64,000 nt of DNA from Corythucha ciliata (lineage: Eukaryota; Arthropoda; Insecta; Hemiptera; Tingidae), in the NCBI GenBank assembly GCA_038030265.1, contig CM075942.1:51116751-51180750 (forward strand). The letters run 5' to 3'. The notes under the pieces were generated by a model. The model was not told where the DNA came from. It searched no databases and worked only from the letters and a program-made list of their open reading frames with translations. This document shows positions 54,327 to 64,000 of the stretch, one piece after another (within the stretch, counting starts at the first letter, position 1; every line of letters starts with the position of its first letter). Made by a program: the position numbers and the translations under genes.

Positions 54327-55528
54327 CTAAAAATTGCTCATGAGCTTGAAATCGTTTTAATCCCTCTTGTGGGTCCTGAATAACAAAGTTATGGGACGGT
54401 TATGGGCAAACAAGGTTATGGGACGGTCTAATTGGTTGTGCTTCAGATTTGAGAGCCTGAAAACCGCTAAATTTTTGCATTTTTTCCAGTTTTTCCCATA
54501 TAAGTCGAAAAGTAAGCGTCCTACAAAAAATGGTACTATTTCCGTTTTCAAAAGAACGTCAAATTCCCTGTCGAATGACGTTTGAAACGTCACAATCGGT
54601 TCAGCCGCAACCGCCAGTCAGTGATTGTCAATTTTATCATCTTCGCTAAAAAGTTGACAGCCCTGAATTTTAAAGCCTGCAGGTTGAACATGTGAAAATT
54701 ACCATTTCCAAATCACATTTCTTTGCTTCTTATATCAGACGGTCCATAGAGGACGGAGCCTCCATATAGGAATCAAGTTTCTTGTTCTTTCTTCTCTTCT
54801 AAGGGTGCTCTTTCTTCTGACTTTACATGATGTTCGTCATCCGACGTATCCTTTTCGAAGTCGAGGGTAATTTCATGGTGCTGATCACTCACAGACAAGC
54901 ATGTCCCTAGCAGTAGGCACTAGTGGCTGAGCACTTGATCCTGACTTTTCTACAGAAAATATAGTTGAGCGATATATTCCTCAGGTACTAGAGGCTGAGT
55001 GGTGTGGATGGGTATCAAACCACGTGCGGCGTATTTTCATCCCAATTTCTCCGCGTTGATCTGCCAGGCCCTTCACATCTGCAACTGCAAGAACGTCCTG
55101 AAATACTGTTAGGGACCAGCCAGTTCACTGGGGGCCAACGTTGCCAAGTTGAAGAGTTTTTTGAGAGGGGGAATGAAGAAGTATAGTGTTGCAGCCGCTG
55201 AAGGAAAGGAGAAACAAAATGTTTCGTTTTGAATCCCCCCCTCCTGCCACTAACAGCTTTCAGACATTATCTCAGTCTGGGAATTGCTTAAGACGTTTTT
55301 TATGGTAGGCCTAGGAATTTCACATATTTTAAAGCTTGCTCGTAGCGCTACGTATGATCAAACTGGATGGCGTTATTTGTTTCGTAATTTATTCGTCGAG
55401 GGAAATGACTTATTACTCTCGCCAGTCGTTTTCAAACCACCCAAGGGTGTGTTTGCCAACTGCTAGCACTTTTATGAACCCCTGTATCACGGAAAATGTC
55501 TAGCGATCTCAGAAGTGTCATCTCCTAG

Positions 55529-55784
55529 CCGGCGCGTAGCCAGGGGGGGGGGTCCACCGGGTCCGGACCCCCTCCCGAAATTTCATATTTATTTCCAATG
55601 TCCTGAAGGAGACTTTTTATTTTCAATTTCTCCGCTCACGCATTGGAATAATATTGCACAATAAGATAATAATAATAATAATAATGTACTATGTAGTTAA
55701 AAACTGAAAATAGTAGGCATAGAGTGGAAATCCCCCCCGCCACACCGAACTCCCCCCCCCCCAGAAATCCTGGCTACGCGCCTG
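55529..55784. mobile_element. hAT-like MITE, copy 2
   Basis: The ends CCGGCGCGTAGCCAGG and CCTGGCTACGCGCCTG are inverted. The 8-bp direct repeat TCTCCTAG flanks it (55521-55528 and 55785-55792). It is the same family as 50902-51162, in opposite orientation. Confidence -1.
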
Positions 55785-55924
55785 TCTCCTAGACCATAAA
55801 AAACGTCCTTTGCCAGGTGCCAGACACAATCGAACGGCCCTGATTCTTCGTGCGGTGGGCTCCCGGAGTAATATTTGGTTGTTTACGAAGGAGATAATCG
55901 CTCCGAAAAATTTATATTATTATG

Positions 55925-56016
55925 GTTAACCGGTTTTCGGTACATTCTAGCTTCCATCTTCGGTCTATTTAGACGGGTCTGAAGATGGTCTAGAATAGAC
56001 CGAAAACCGGTTATCC
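55925..56016. repeat. Hairpin
   Basis: AACCGGTTTTCGGT and ACCGAAAACCGGTT form the outer stem. TTCTAGCTTCCATCTTC and GAAGATGGTCTAGAA form the inner one. Confidence -1.
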
Positions 56017-56689
56017 GAAATGGTAAATATTTTGTTGAGAGATTGCCTCCTTCGTGAACTACTTGAAGAATACTACACTATTTCGCCTCAAAGGAATCAT
56101 GTATAAATATTTGGTCAGGCATCAAAACCATTAAATCTAAATCTGTCCCACGATGAACACATTCCCTTCAGGCCTCGATTTTACCACTGAAGTACCAACA
56201 ATATATTGGTATTTGCATCCTAAGCCATGTTGAATGCGTGCACCTATGACCTTCTTTATGAGCATCGTAATTAGACGTTAAATTTGCAGGGTTGTAACTG
56301 TTAAGCTAGGATGATGAAAATTGCCGAACGTTGACTGACGATTGCGGCTGAACGCCTGGAACGATTTCAATTTTGCAAACGTCATTCAACGCAGAATTTC
56401 ATGCTCTTTGAAAACACAAATAGTGGCCTTTTCTGTAGGATGCGTACTTTTCGAGTTATACGCGAAAAAGTGCGAAAATTTCGCGGTTTTTAGGCTCTCA
56501 AATCTAAAGCACAACCTAGAAACCGTCACAGACTCATCAATTTGTTATTCAGGATCTCCAAGTGATTTTAAAACGATTTCCAGCTCTCGAGCAATTTTTA
56601 GGTGCTGGATCACCAATTTGCCCGAACTAAATAATTATGTAGTGGATTTTTAAATTTCAACTCCAAATTACCGCTTCTTTTTCTCCATT

Positions 56690-57200
56690 TTGGACGCGAA
56701 TTAGCTTATTTCTTAATTTTATCCGCGAATAAGCGCCTTATCTCAATTTTAGCCGCGAATATACGCGCTATTCTTCAAATTTGACCGTGAATTAGCGTTT
56801 TTCATCACTTAAGCCGCGAATTAGCTATCGATTACATACATTTTTAGCCGCGGACTTGCCCCGAGAACTGCACATTTCCGGGGTTTTTGCTGAATTTCGA
56901 CCGAATAAAAGAGTGACGATAAACCGCGTATAAAGCGATTTTTTTTTTCTTCAAATTTTGGCCTGGAAGTGGTATTAGTAAACCGCCAAATAGCACATTT
57001 ACTTAATTTTCCCTGCGAATTAAGCGCTTTATTCATCCAATTTTGGGTGCGAATTCGCGTTTCTTCTCAATGTTTGACTCAAATAAGCGCCTTTTCCAAA
57101 TTTCAGCAGCGAATTAGCGCTTTTCTAAAATTAAGCCGCGAAAATTAGCGGCTTTGTTCACTTTAAGCCATGAATTAAGTATTTTCCTCAATTTTAGTCG
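56690..57200 (+). repeat. Degenerate GCCGCGAATTAGC array, second locus
   Basis: Loose copies of the unit at 37990-39480 (for example TTTTAGCCGCGAATATACGC and TAAGCCGCGAATTAGC), ending about 300 bp before the BED-finger start codon. Confidence -1.
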
Positions 57201-57494
57201 TCAACACACGTTGACACAGGATCATAAAGCACACTCTTAAGGTCGTGGCTTTCCTCTCCGTCTGTGCCTCTAGGATAGTAGCAGAAAAAGGGTATCAGAA
57301 GGGGGCCAAAATCGTGAAATTGGATTCTCGGAAGTCTGCGAAATCCTGCAGACCAAACACGGCGGCCAAAACCTGTGAAATTGCTTTTATGAATCAAGTC
57401 AACTCCGAGAAATTGGCTTGGGAAATGAAATTTATGATTGAAATTGATAAATTATTATATTTAACTAATAAAATTGTTACTTTCCAAATAGAAA

Positions 57495-58203
57495 ATGCTT
57501 TCGAGTGTAATCAAAAAGTCGAGGAAAAAAAGCGCAATATGGGCTCACTACGATGAAATGAACGTTTCGAATAGGGCCAAGTGCGTTTACTGCTCACTAC
57601 CGATCAGTTACTCCGGAGGGTCGAGTGGGAACCTCAAGAGGCACTTAAGACTGAAACATCCTGAAATTCGGGAAGTAAGCCTAAGACAAGACTACGACGA
57701 TGACTGTTGCAATAAGTCCATGAAAGTAAGCATCCCCTCCTGCTTGCAATTTCAAGTCGACCGATTGGCTTATTAACCCATTCTCTCGTTTGTAGATTGA
57801 TGACCTCGAGGCAATTCCAGAGGCTGATGCCGCCGTGTTTGAAATCACAGAAGTGGCGCACGAAGACAGCGATTTAGAAGAGACGGGAATAATTAGCTCG
57901 AAAGAGAGTAGTGTCAAACCGTCGGTCAGTCCGAGTCATACCAAGAGTGTCGCCAAAAGGGTCATCTTTGAAAAGCCCCGAACGACCGCCACCGCCGCCG
58001 GTGAGTCCAGTAAGTCGGCGACCTCCCGGTCCCTGCCCTCTTCGAGCGCGTCTCGAAAACACGAATATGATTTTTTCGGGGAGTACGTCAGTTCGGCGCT
58101 TAAGACTCTTCCACCCGAAAATGCCATTGCAGCTCTAGCTGAAATTATGGAAGTCATATCGCGAGAGAAAATGAGCGCTTTGGTGAACTTTCCATCAAAA
58201 TAG
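57495..58203 (+). CDS. BED-type zinc-finger protein, small
   Basis: Two exons, 57495-57725 and 57796-58203, give 212 residues. Residues 14-60 form a BED zinc finger: aromatic W16, then C30-x2-C33 (AKCVYC) and H50-x4-H55 (LKRHLRLKH) around a GGSSGNLKRHL helix. The middle is acidic, then serine-rich and basic. Residues from about 170 (YDFFGEYVSSALKTLPP, then AIAALAEIMEVI) look like a short amphipathic interaction helix similar in type to BESS motifs. BED fingers bind DNA and occur in hAT transposases and in host proteins derived from them, but no transposase domain follows here. It may be a chromatin protein or a domesticated fragment. The stop lies 211 bp from the lipoyl synthase stop, tail to tail. 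Start choice is tentative. Confidence -1.
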
Positions 58204-58414
58204 ATTTGTATTATTGACTAGCATTAAGCTTCCAAACTTGTAACGGCTTTCAAGTCCTTAAACTAAATGATTTTTCAGCATGTTTACACTCCTTTTTCGT
58301 TCGTTCGTTACATACTAAATTAGTCAGATTCCTCTAGGAAGCAGAGAAGGCAGTCATAACCATGACAAAAAGTTCTACGAGATTAATCCCATGGCTACAA
58401 GCGGGAAGGCACTT

Positions 58415-59742
58415 CTACAAATTTGAACTATTCCTTTGTCGAATGACGCTCGAAATGAAAAATTCCCCAGCTTTATACGAAGATCTAACTAGAGGACCAC
58501 TAGCGACGTACAGGAACCCAAGTTTCTCACCTTCCTTCTGCCAATACTCGTATTTTTCCGGAGTCACATACTCGACCACTTTCAAGTGACGTTTCGTCGG
58601 TTGCATGTACTGGCCGAGAGTCACGGCGTCAACTCGAGCCTCGCGTAAATCAACCAAAGTTTGACGCACTTCGTCGTCCGTTTCGCCGAGGCCAAGCATA
58701 ATGGACGATTTGGTGACGAGACGGTCGTTGGTCAATTCTTTGGCGGCTTTAAGGACGGACAGTGACTGTCTATATTTGGCTCGGGCGTCTCTGACGTGAG
58801 GTGTAAGTCGTTCCACCTGTTGATAAGACGTGAAAATAGACGCTTACAGAATTAGACGAGTCGACGATTGAACGCTTTACGGTTTCAATATTATGGGCGA
58901 AGACGTCTAGTCCGGATTTGGCTATTGTTTCTACGCAGGATATTTGGCCTCCAAAGTCAGGGACAAGGCACTCTACCAGGATGTCGGCATTTCTTGCTTT
59001 GATTTCCCGGACGGTTTCAGCGAAATGGTTTGACCCTGGTAGCATAGACAGTATACTATCAACATGGTAAAAAAATTGAAATTGATCAACCGTACCTCCA
59101 TCAATCAGGTCATCGCGATCTACAGAAGTCAAAACGATGTAATCGAGACCCCAAGAAGCGATCGCCGACGCCGTATTGACGGGTTCGTTCGGGTCAGGCG
59201 CTGGTGGAGCTCGAGACGTTTTCACGCTGCAAAATCGACAACCCCGGGTACAAGTGTCACCGAGAAGCATAATCGTCGCCGTAGCAGTGCCGTGTTCACC
59301 TCCACCCCAGCATTCACCTGTCAGTCAGCTCTCGCACCGTTATAGTCAGTGACAAGTCACCGCCTTCAACTCTGAACTCACCAATGTTGGGACACCTCGC
59401 CTCTTCGCACACAGTGTGCAAATTAAGATCCCTCAACTGGGACTTAATACGAGCATAGTTGGCGCCGACAGGGATTTCACGTTTGAGCCACGGCGGAAGC
59501 CTTAAACGACCAGTTTCACCTCCCTGTCGTTTCAATTGGCCTTCATAGCCCGACCAGTCCTCGTTCTTGTCGACGGGGCCCTTGAGGAAATCATCAAGGC
59601 TAGGCCCCGATGCAAGTTTTTCCAAAACCTTTCATATGAAAACGTCACTTCGTGACCATTATAAAATAACTCTAGGAAGGCCTACCTTTTTAGGCAAAGA
59701 GTGCTTGCAACGTATTGACTGCGTTAGGCGACCGCTCATCAT
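58415..59742 (-). CDS. LIAS: Lipoyl synthase, mitochondrial, complete
   Basis: Five exons: 59686-59742, 59382-59628, 59096-59317, 58881-59035, 58415-58816. They total 1083 nt and 360 residues (human 372). The N-terminus [19 protein letters not shown] is basic, as for a mitochondrial presequence. The auxiliary cluster cysteines are C93, C98 and C104 ([12 protein letters not shown]). The radical SAM cysteines are C124, C128 and C131 (CTRGCRFC). RSSYKAGE near the C-terminus supplies the serine ligand. Also visible are [15 protein letters not shown] and GLGETDDEV. The enzyme inserts two sulfurs into octanoyl groups to make lipoate on E2 and H proteins in the mitochondrial matrix. Two ATGs are adjacent at the start and the first is used here. 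Confidence -1.
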
Positions 59743-61547
59743 TTTCGAACTGTAAATTGAATAACTGGGACACAAAAAAGACTAAAAAGTAGAATTAAAC
59801 GTCATAAGAAATGTTTTTCCGTCGTCTACGATTACACAACAACGCTATCAGTGACTAGTAGATAGGAGATTGTTGTGAAAAAAAGAAGGGGCAAATCTGT
59901 GGTCGCAAAAACATTCACAACAGGTCAATACACTCAGTGATAGTTTTGATAATTTACAATACTCCTTATATTAAGTCAAACGAGTCAATGGTAAACATTG
60001 GGGCAGTTAAGGGCTTGAGAAATGACAGCCTCTCAAGGCCAGGGAGCATTTGACAAATGACGCAAGGCCATTTAATACAATGCACATTAATACATTTAAT
60101 GCAATGTGATACATTTCCGAGTGTGATTCTAGGTACAACAACTTAAGAACGCTAACATGACTACTACCGCTGCAGCGGCTAACTGGCAACACTATTTTGA
60201 GACGACTTTTTTTTTTCTTCCTGCTTCCCGTGTGTGTGTGTGTATGGGGAAATTTTTAGCATTCGCCATCGGGATGGCGGTTGTCTTATGATCGGGTTTT
60301 CTCGATTTTATTCAAATTCACTTGTTTTTTCTTGGTATTTCCGGAAATTGAAAAATTGACGCTTAGGTAACCCGATTTTTACTGTTTTGAGGAAGTTTTC
60401 GATCGTACCCTGACTTATCTGCTCTTCACCGAGCGACAAAACGCAAATACTTTGCGATTTAAGTCATGTTAAGCTTGTTTTTTTTTCCGTTTTCTATTCG
60501 TGAAGGGAAAAACTTACGTCGTTCACCAAAGTCAATGGAAAACCATGGTTTTCCTCTTTTCCATATGACTTTGGCCGTTTACTCTTATGTTTTGTTGTTT
60601 TTGATGAATATATCGCACCCTTCCAAAAAGACTGTTACAACTCAAAATAGCGTTTTTCTCAGAATTTGAAGACAAATGTTTGATCAAACCAATTTCGCTT
60701 ATTTCGCGGAGTATGGACATGGAAATTAATTTTCATTTTTGGGTTCCGAAAAAGCATTTAATGCATGCTAATAATAATCCCACTTTGCGTGTTTTGAAAC
60801 AATGAGTTTTTCGAAAATTTTAGAGTTGTAGCGCTGTTCCAAGATTATTTGTTCAACTTTTTCTTCTTGCCACATTCATCTGGCGATTAAGAAATTGATT
60901 TAATTCCGTTGTTTGGTACCAAGAATGCGTATGTATTTCCAACTCGATTCATGTTGGGAGTTCTTTGAGCTCAACCTACAACCTACAAAAATGTATTAGT
61001 CAGTGACAAGCGAAACACAGCCTTTAATACAATCTTACAAACAGTCTTTTCATTCAGAATTAAATTTGGCATCGCGACTAGAAGACAAATTTCTTAGGTA
61101 ACTAATAGTACCACTTTTTTCTAAGGCCTTTACAAGTTCCCACTAATTTTTCTTAATACTTAGCAAACGCATTATACGAAAAAAACGCAAAAAATAATGA
61201 ACAATGTAGTTAATACAAATTAGCACACGACTAAAAGAGGAAGAAAAAAAAAGTGCCCAGGAATTAACTTGAATGAAACTACAACATAAGAATGAACGAT
61301 AAGTCAGAGGGGGTTTGACCCACCGATGGATGAGAGTGCACCGAGAGTACACGGTCGAAACGGGGACTGGCACGCTCGGTGTGCTCTCACTACAACATAA
61401 CTATTTTAAAGATTTGTAGAACTGATGGTAAGCCTTGTTTAAGTAATTATGATCAACCAAATACATTAAATCATTCATTTTGTTGTCTGCAATAGGAATC
61501 GGTGAAGTATAGCCGCTCTTGATATCCCACGCCCGTACGCGTACACA
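59743..61547. other. Stretch without a recognisable gene
   Basis: Upstream of lipoyl synthase. It contains a GT-rich run near 60229-60243 and short frames. A small hairpin (AGTGCACCGAGAGTACACG, then GGTGTGCTCTCAC) is seen around 61330-61390. Confidence -1.
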
Positions 61548-62981
61548 CTACTTGAGGTCTTCTATGTTCAAATCCTGTGATGCTCTTTTACTCTTCTTCT
61601 GGAAAATTTTGACCGTTTTAAACGACTCATCTCCGTAGGATGTTTTGTACTCGAATGTGAACGGAGAGTCTCGACAAATTTTCAAAATTTTAATGTTACT
61701 GCAAACAACACTGTCACTGTCCGTGTTTACGTTGAAGTTTCCCCCGAGGAGCTGTTCTTTGGCCAAGGACTTAAAGCCTATAAAGTCTTTGTGCGACAGT
61801 TCTTGTACGTCATGGAAAGGAGGTTTCTTCTTCGCTGTCCTCATAAGCTGAAAATACTGTCACGGTATGTATATTGGTCCGGATTTCAAGGCTCTTTCTA
61901 TTTCTTTCACTATCAGTGAATGTACGGCATCACCCTCATATTGTGTGTGTCCCTTGATGAGGAATTTGTGGCAGATGGATTTTACATTGTCGAAAAGGCA
62001 CACAGCGTAAATATGCATCATGACCATAAATTTGTTCTTTTGTTGTCCTGAACAATTGTCACTATAAAACACGAAGTTAAGATCACTCTCGATGGCTTTC
62101 GCTCTTTTTTCGATGAATTTGAATACGGCCGTAGCGATTTCTATATTGCTCCTCTGTTCCCACCCCCTCATGCCAAACATGAAAGCCCGAAGTGCAGCTT
62201 GGAGGTCATTGGTGCAGACTACCGTCGAAGCGTCCGAGTTGTCCTTGTCGTTTAGTTTTTTAACTCTCGACAATTCTTATTCTTTGATGTGAGTGTCAAA
62301 TTCATTTTATCTTTCTGTGTGACTCGAGTTTTCGTAAACCGTGCAGAGCTCACACTGGTCTTTCTTGGGCTGAAAGAAACCAGATTGAAGTAGTTCGAGA
62401 AAATGTTAAAAAATACGGTATGGCTCCCGTATTCTTTCCCATTTTTTTTGCAGGCGTCGACATAATCACGGTAAAGGTCCGCGATTGATTTTCCTCCTTC
62501 AATGTACGCCCTTGACGTTTGCTGCCATAGGTAATGTGACGGGATCCTTGGGATGGAATTGATATGATCATGAATGTCCTGTCGGATGATGTCGTTCAAT
62601 TTTCGTTGCTGTCCATGCTTGCCCCTTCTGTCATTTTCGATAAATCCTTCGCTTATTTTGGCTCTTGTGGTGGAAATAGTTCGGCTATTCATGTCCAGCG
62701 TTGCCATGAAGAATGTTTTGCACACCTGCATTTTTTTGCCGGAGACTTCAAAAAAGAAGGAGCAATTAAGTTTAGGAGGTTGTTTTCCCTTTGGATACCT
62801 GTAAGCTGGCTGAATTTCCTGATTGTGTCGGCTGATAAATTCTCGCTGTTTGTTAATACCACCCATCTTCCAATAGGATGAGAATATTTGGGAGCGTTCT
62901 TCATGATTTATTTTTTGCGAACAATCGTATTGACATTTCTGGCATCCATTTTTCAGTGATCTTTCTTCTACGTTTTTGCTC

Positions 62982-63027
<46 letters not shown>

Positions 63028-63477
63028 GAAAGACTTTCCGAGGTTTCTTCGGGTCTTTGCGACGTTTTCATTCCACTTGGCAGGACAAGCTCTATTCTTG
63101 CGGTCTTTGACTGGGCTATTTTCCTCTTCATCACTTTCAGAACTGTAGTTGTCATGGGCACTTTCAGGAATTTCGCTGTCATCGTCACTGTAGTTAGGAT
63201 CTGCAACGGAGTCAGAGCGGATTCTTCAGCAGTGTTTCTCTGAGGTGAACGAGTGATTGAGTGATATTCATTCCGAACTCATTCTTCCACTTCTCGATCG
63301 AATCTGAATCAAGAACTGCAAAACAGCTTCCATGCTCATGGGGTATTTCTCTCCAAACAGCACCATCGTCGACAATCATTTTTCTACAGGTGCAGCTTGA
63401 CGTGGTGTTTTTCTCGCAGATAGTATTCATCAAAGCTAAACGTAGAATTTTCTCAATCCTGCTCTCCATTACCACCT
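61548..63477 (-). pseudogene. Degraded DUF7869-like mobile-element gene
   Basis: Successive minus-strand frames carry parts of one protein. About 63469-63212 encodes MESRIEKILRLALMN and CTCRKMIV. Next comes an acidic linker, then a cysteine block (CQKCQYDC, about 62935). About 62866-62390 has MGGINKQREFI, CKTFFMATL, NSIPRIPSHYLW and FFNIFSNYFNL. About 62260-61860 has FYSDNCSGQQKN and FLIKGHTQYEGDAVHSL. The last part is 61844-61548. This order matches a family common in insect genomes, labelled DUF7869 as I recall. It probably acts as a transposon-encoded nuclease-like protein, which is inference. Disruptions: a frame change near 62375, in-frame stops near 62325, 62293 and after GPIYIP (61860), a frame change near 63210, and a long A run (62990-63023). 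Confidence -1.
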
Positions 63478-64000
63478 GAAAAAAAAAAAGAAACGTCAGA
63501 TGAAATACCCCTCTGGTGTGCAGAAAACCACCGTGCTTCACACTTTCTTGTAACTTGAACCATGCATAACATAAAGATTACCTCTTATTACACATCACTA
63601 CAATAATCACAAAACATTCGTGGAATACTGTTACAACAAAAAATAAAAGAGTTACAAATAAAATATAAAAATTACCTGGTCGTAGAACAGCGTTATAACT
63701 CAAAATGGGTACCTCTCGAGACGACCGCTGAGATGTTACACTCTTCGACGACTGGATCACACCCCACCACCACAACCGAATACCGTTACACGCGCTCTCT
63801 CTCGGAAACAAATTGAATTACACTTATAACAGTATTTTTAAAATGAAGACGAAGTCATTGCGGATAAGCCAGTGGCAATAACTAAAAATTCCTTTTTTTT
63901 TTTACTTGTAACAGTGTTCTTGGAAGGGTGCGATATGGTGGAGGCCGTTGTCTTTCATCCCTTCGTGCTTGGTTGCCTATTTTAGATTTTTTCGCACATT
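63478..64000. other. Stretch without a recognisable gene
   Basis: Downstream flank of the window. A 77-codon minus frame (63578-63811) has a hydrophobic middle but no known motif. It could be an upstream exon or terminal part of the element at 61548-63477. Confidence -1.

Larger units (their letters stand above)
54327..56617. mobile_element. Old transposon with ~350-bp diverged inverted ends
   Basis: CCTAAAAATTGCTC at the left is mirrored by GAGCAATTTTTAGG at the right. The ends translate to similar fragments in opposite directions (AVFRLSNLKHN at about 54460-54500 minus and 56490-56520 plus). The centre has short frames with no transposase I recognise, and hosts a hAT-like MITE and a hairpin. 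Confidence -1.

Overview
This window is animal nuclear DNA. It holds spliced genes for conserved eukaryotic proteins, with mostly short introns (about 57-70 bp) and long spaces filled with transposon debris. The gene set and transposon types fit an invertebrate, most likely an arthropod, but I could not fix the lineage. A 500-bp run of N (8565-9064) breaks the sequence. All exon models were built by eye from reading frames, GT/AG sites and remembered family alignments.

Genes, left to right: (1) the leucine-rich-repeat and first Ig part of a peroxidasin-like gene, minus strand, running off the left edge; (2) the front of PAF1, plus strand, cut by the gap; (3) a single-exon GHITM/TMBIM5-like membrane protein, minus; (4) a complete UCHL3-type ubiquitin hydrolase, minus, seven coding exons including a 12-nt microexon and a 5.2-kb repeat-filled intron; (5) a complete 15-exon mitochondrial-type glycerol-3-phosphate acyltransferase, plus; (6) a complete nine-exon cytosolic aspartyl-tRNA synthetase, plus; (7) a small BED zinc-finger protein, plus, tail to tail with (8) a complete five-exon lipoyl synthase, minus; (9) a decayed DUF7869-like element gene, minus. 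GHITM-like, GPAT1 and lipoyl synthase are expected at mitochondria. The neighbours do not form a pathway or operon.

The rest is dominated by inverted-repeat DNA. It includes a piggyBac-like MITE with a filled and an empty TTAA site in two copies of one larger repeat. There are two hAT-like MITEs with clear 8-bp target duplications, and a head-to-head pair of retroelement 3' ends inside an 11-bp target duplication. A foldback element with about 750-bp arms lies in an aspartyl-tRNA synthetase intron, and a transposase-bearing unit is tandemly duplicated (1.89 kb). Several hairpins share one core but have different, still palindromic, outer arms, and two loci have an outer stem enclosing two inner hairpins. 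This modular palindrome set is the most unusual thing in the window.
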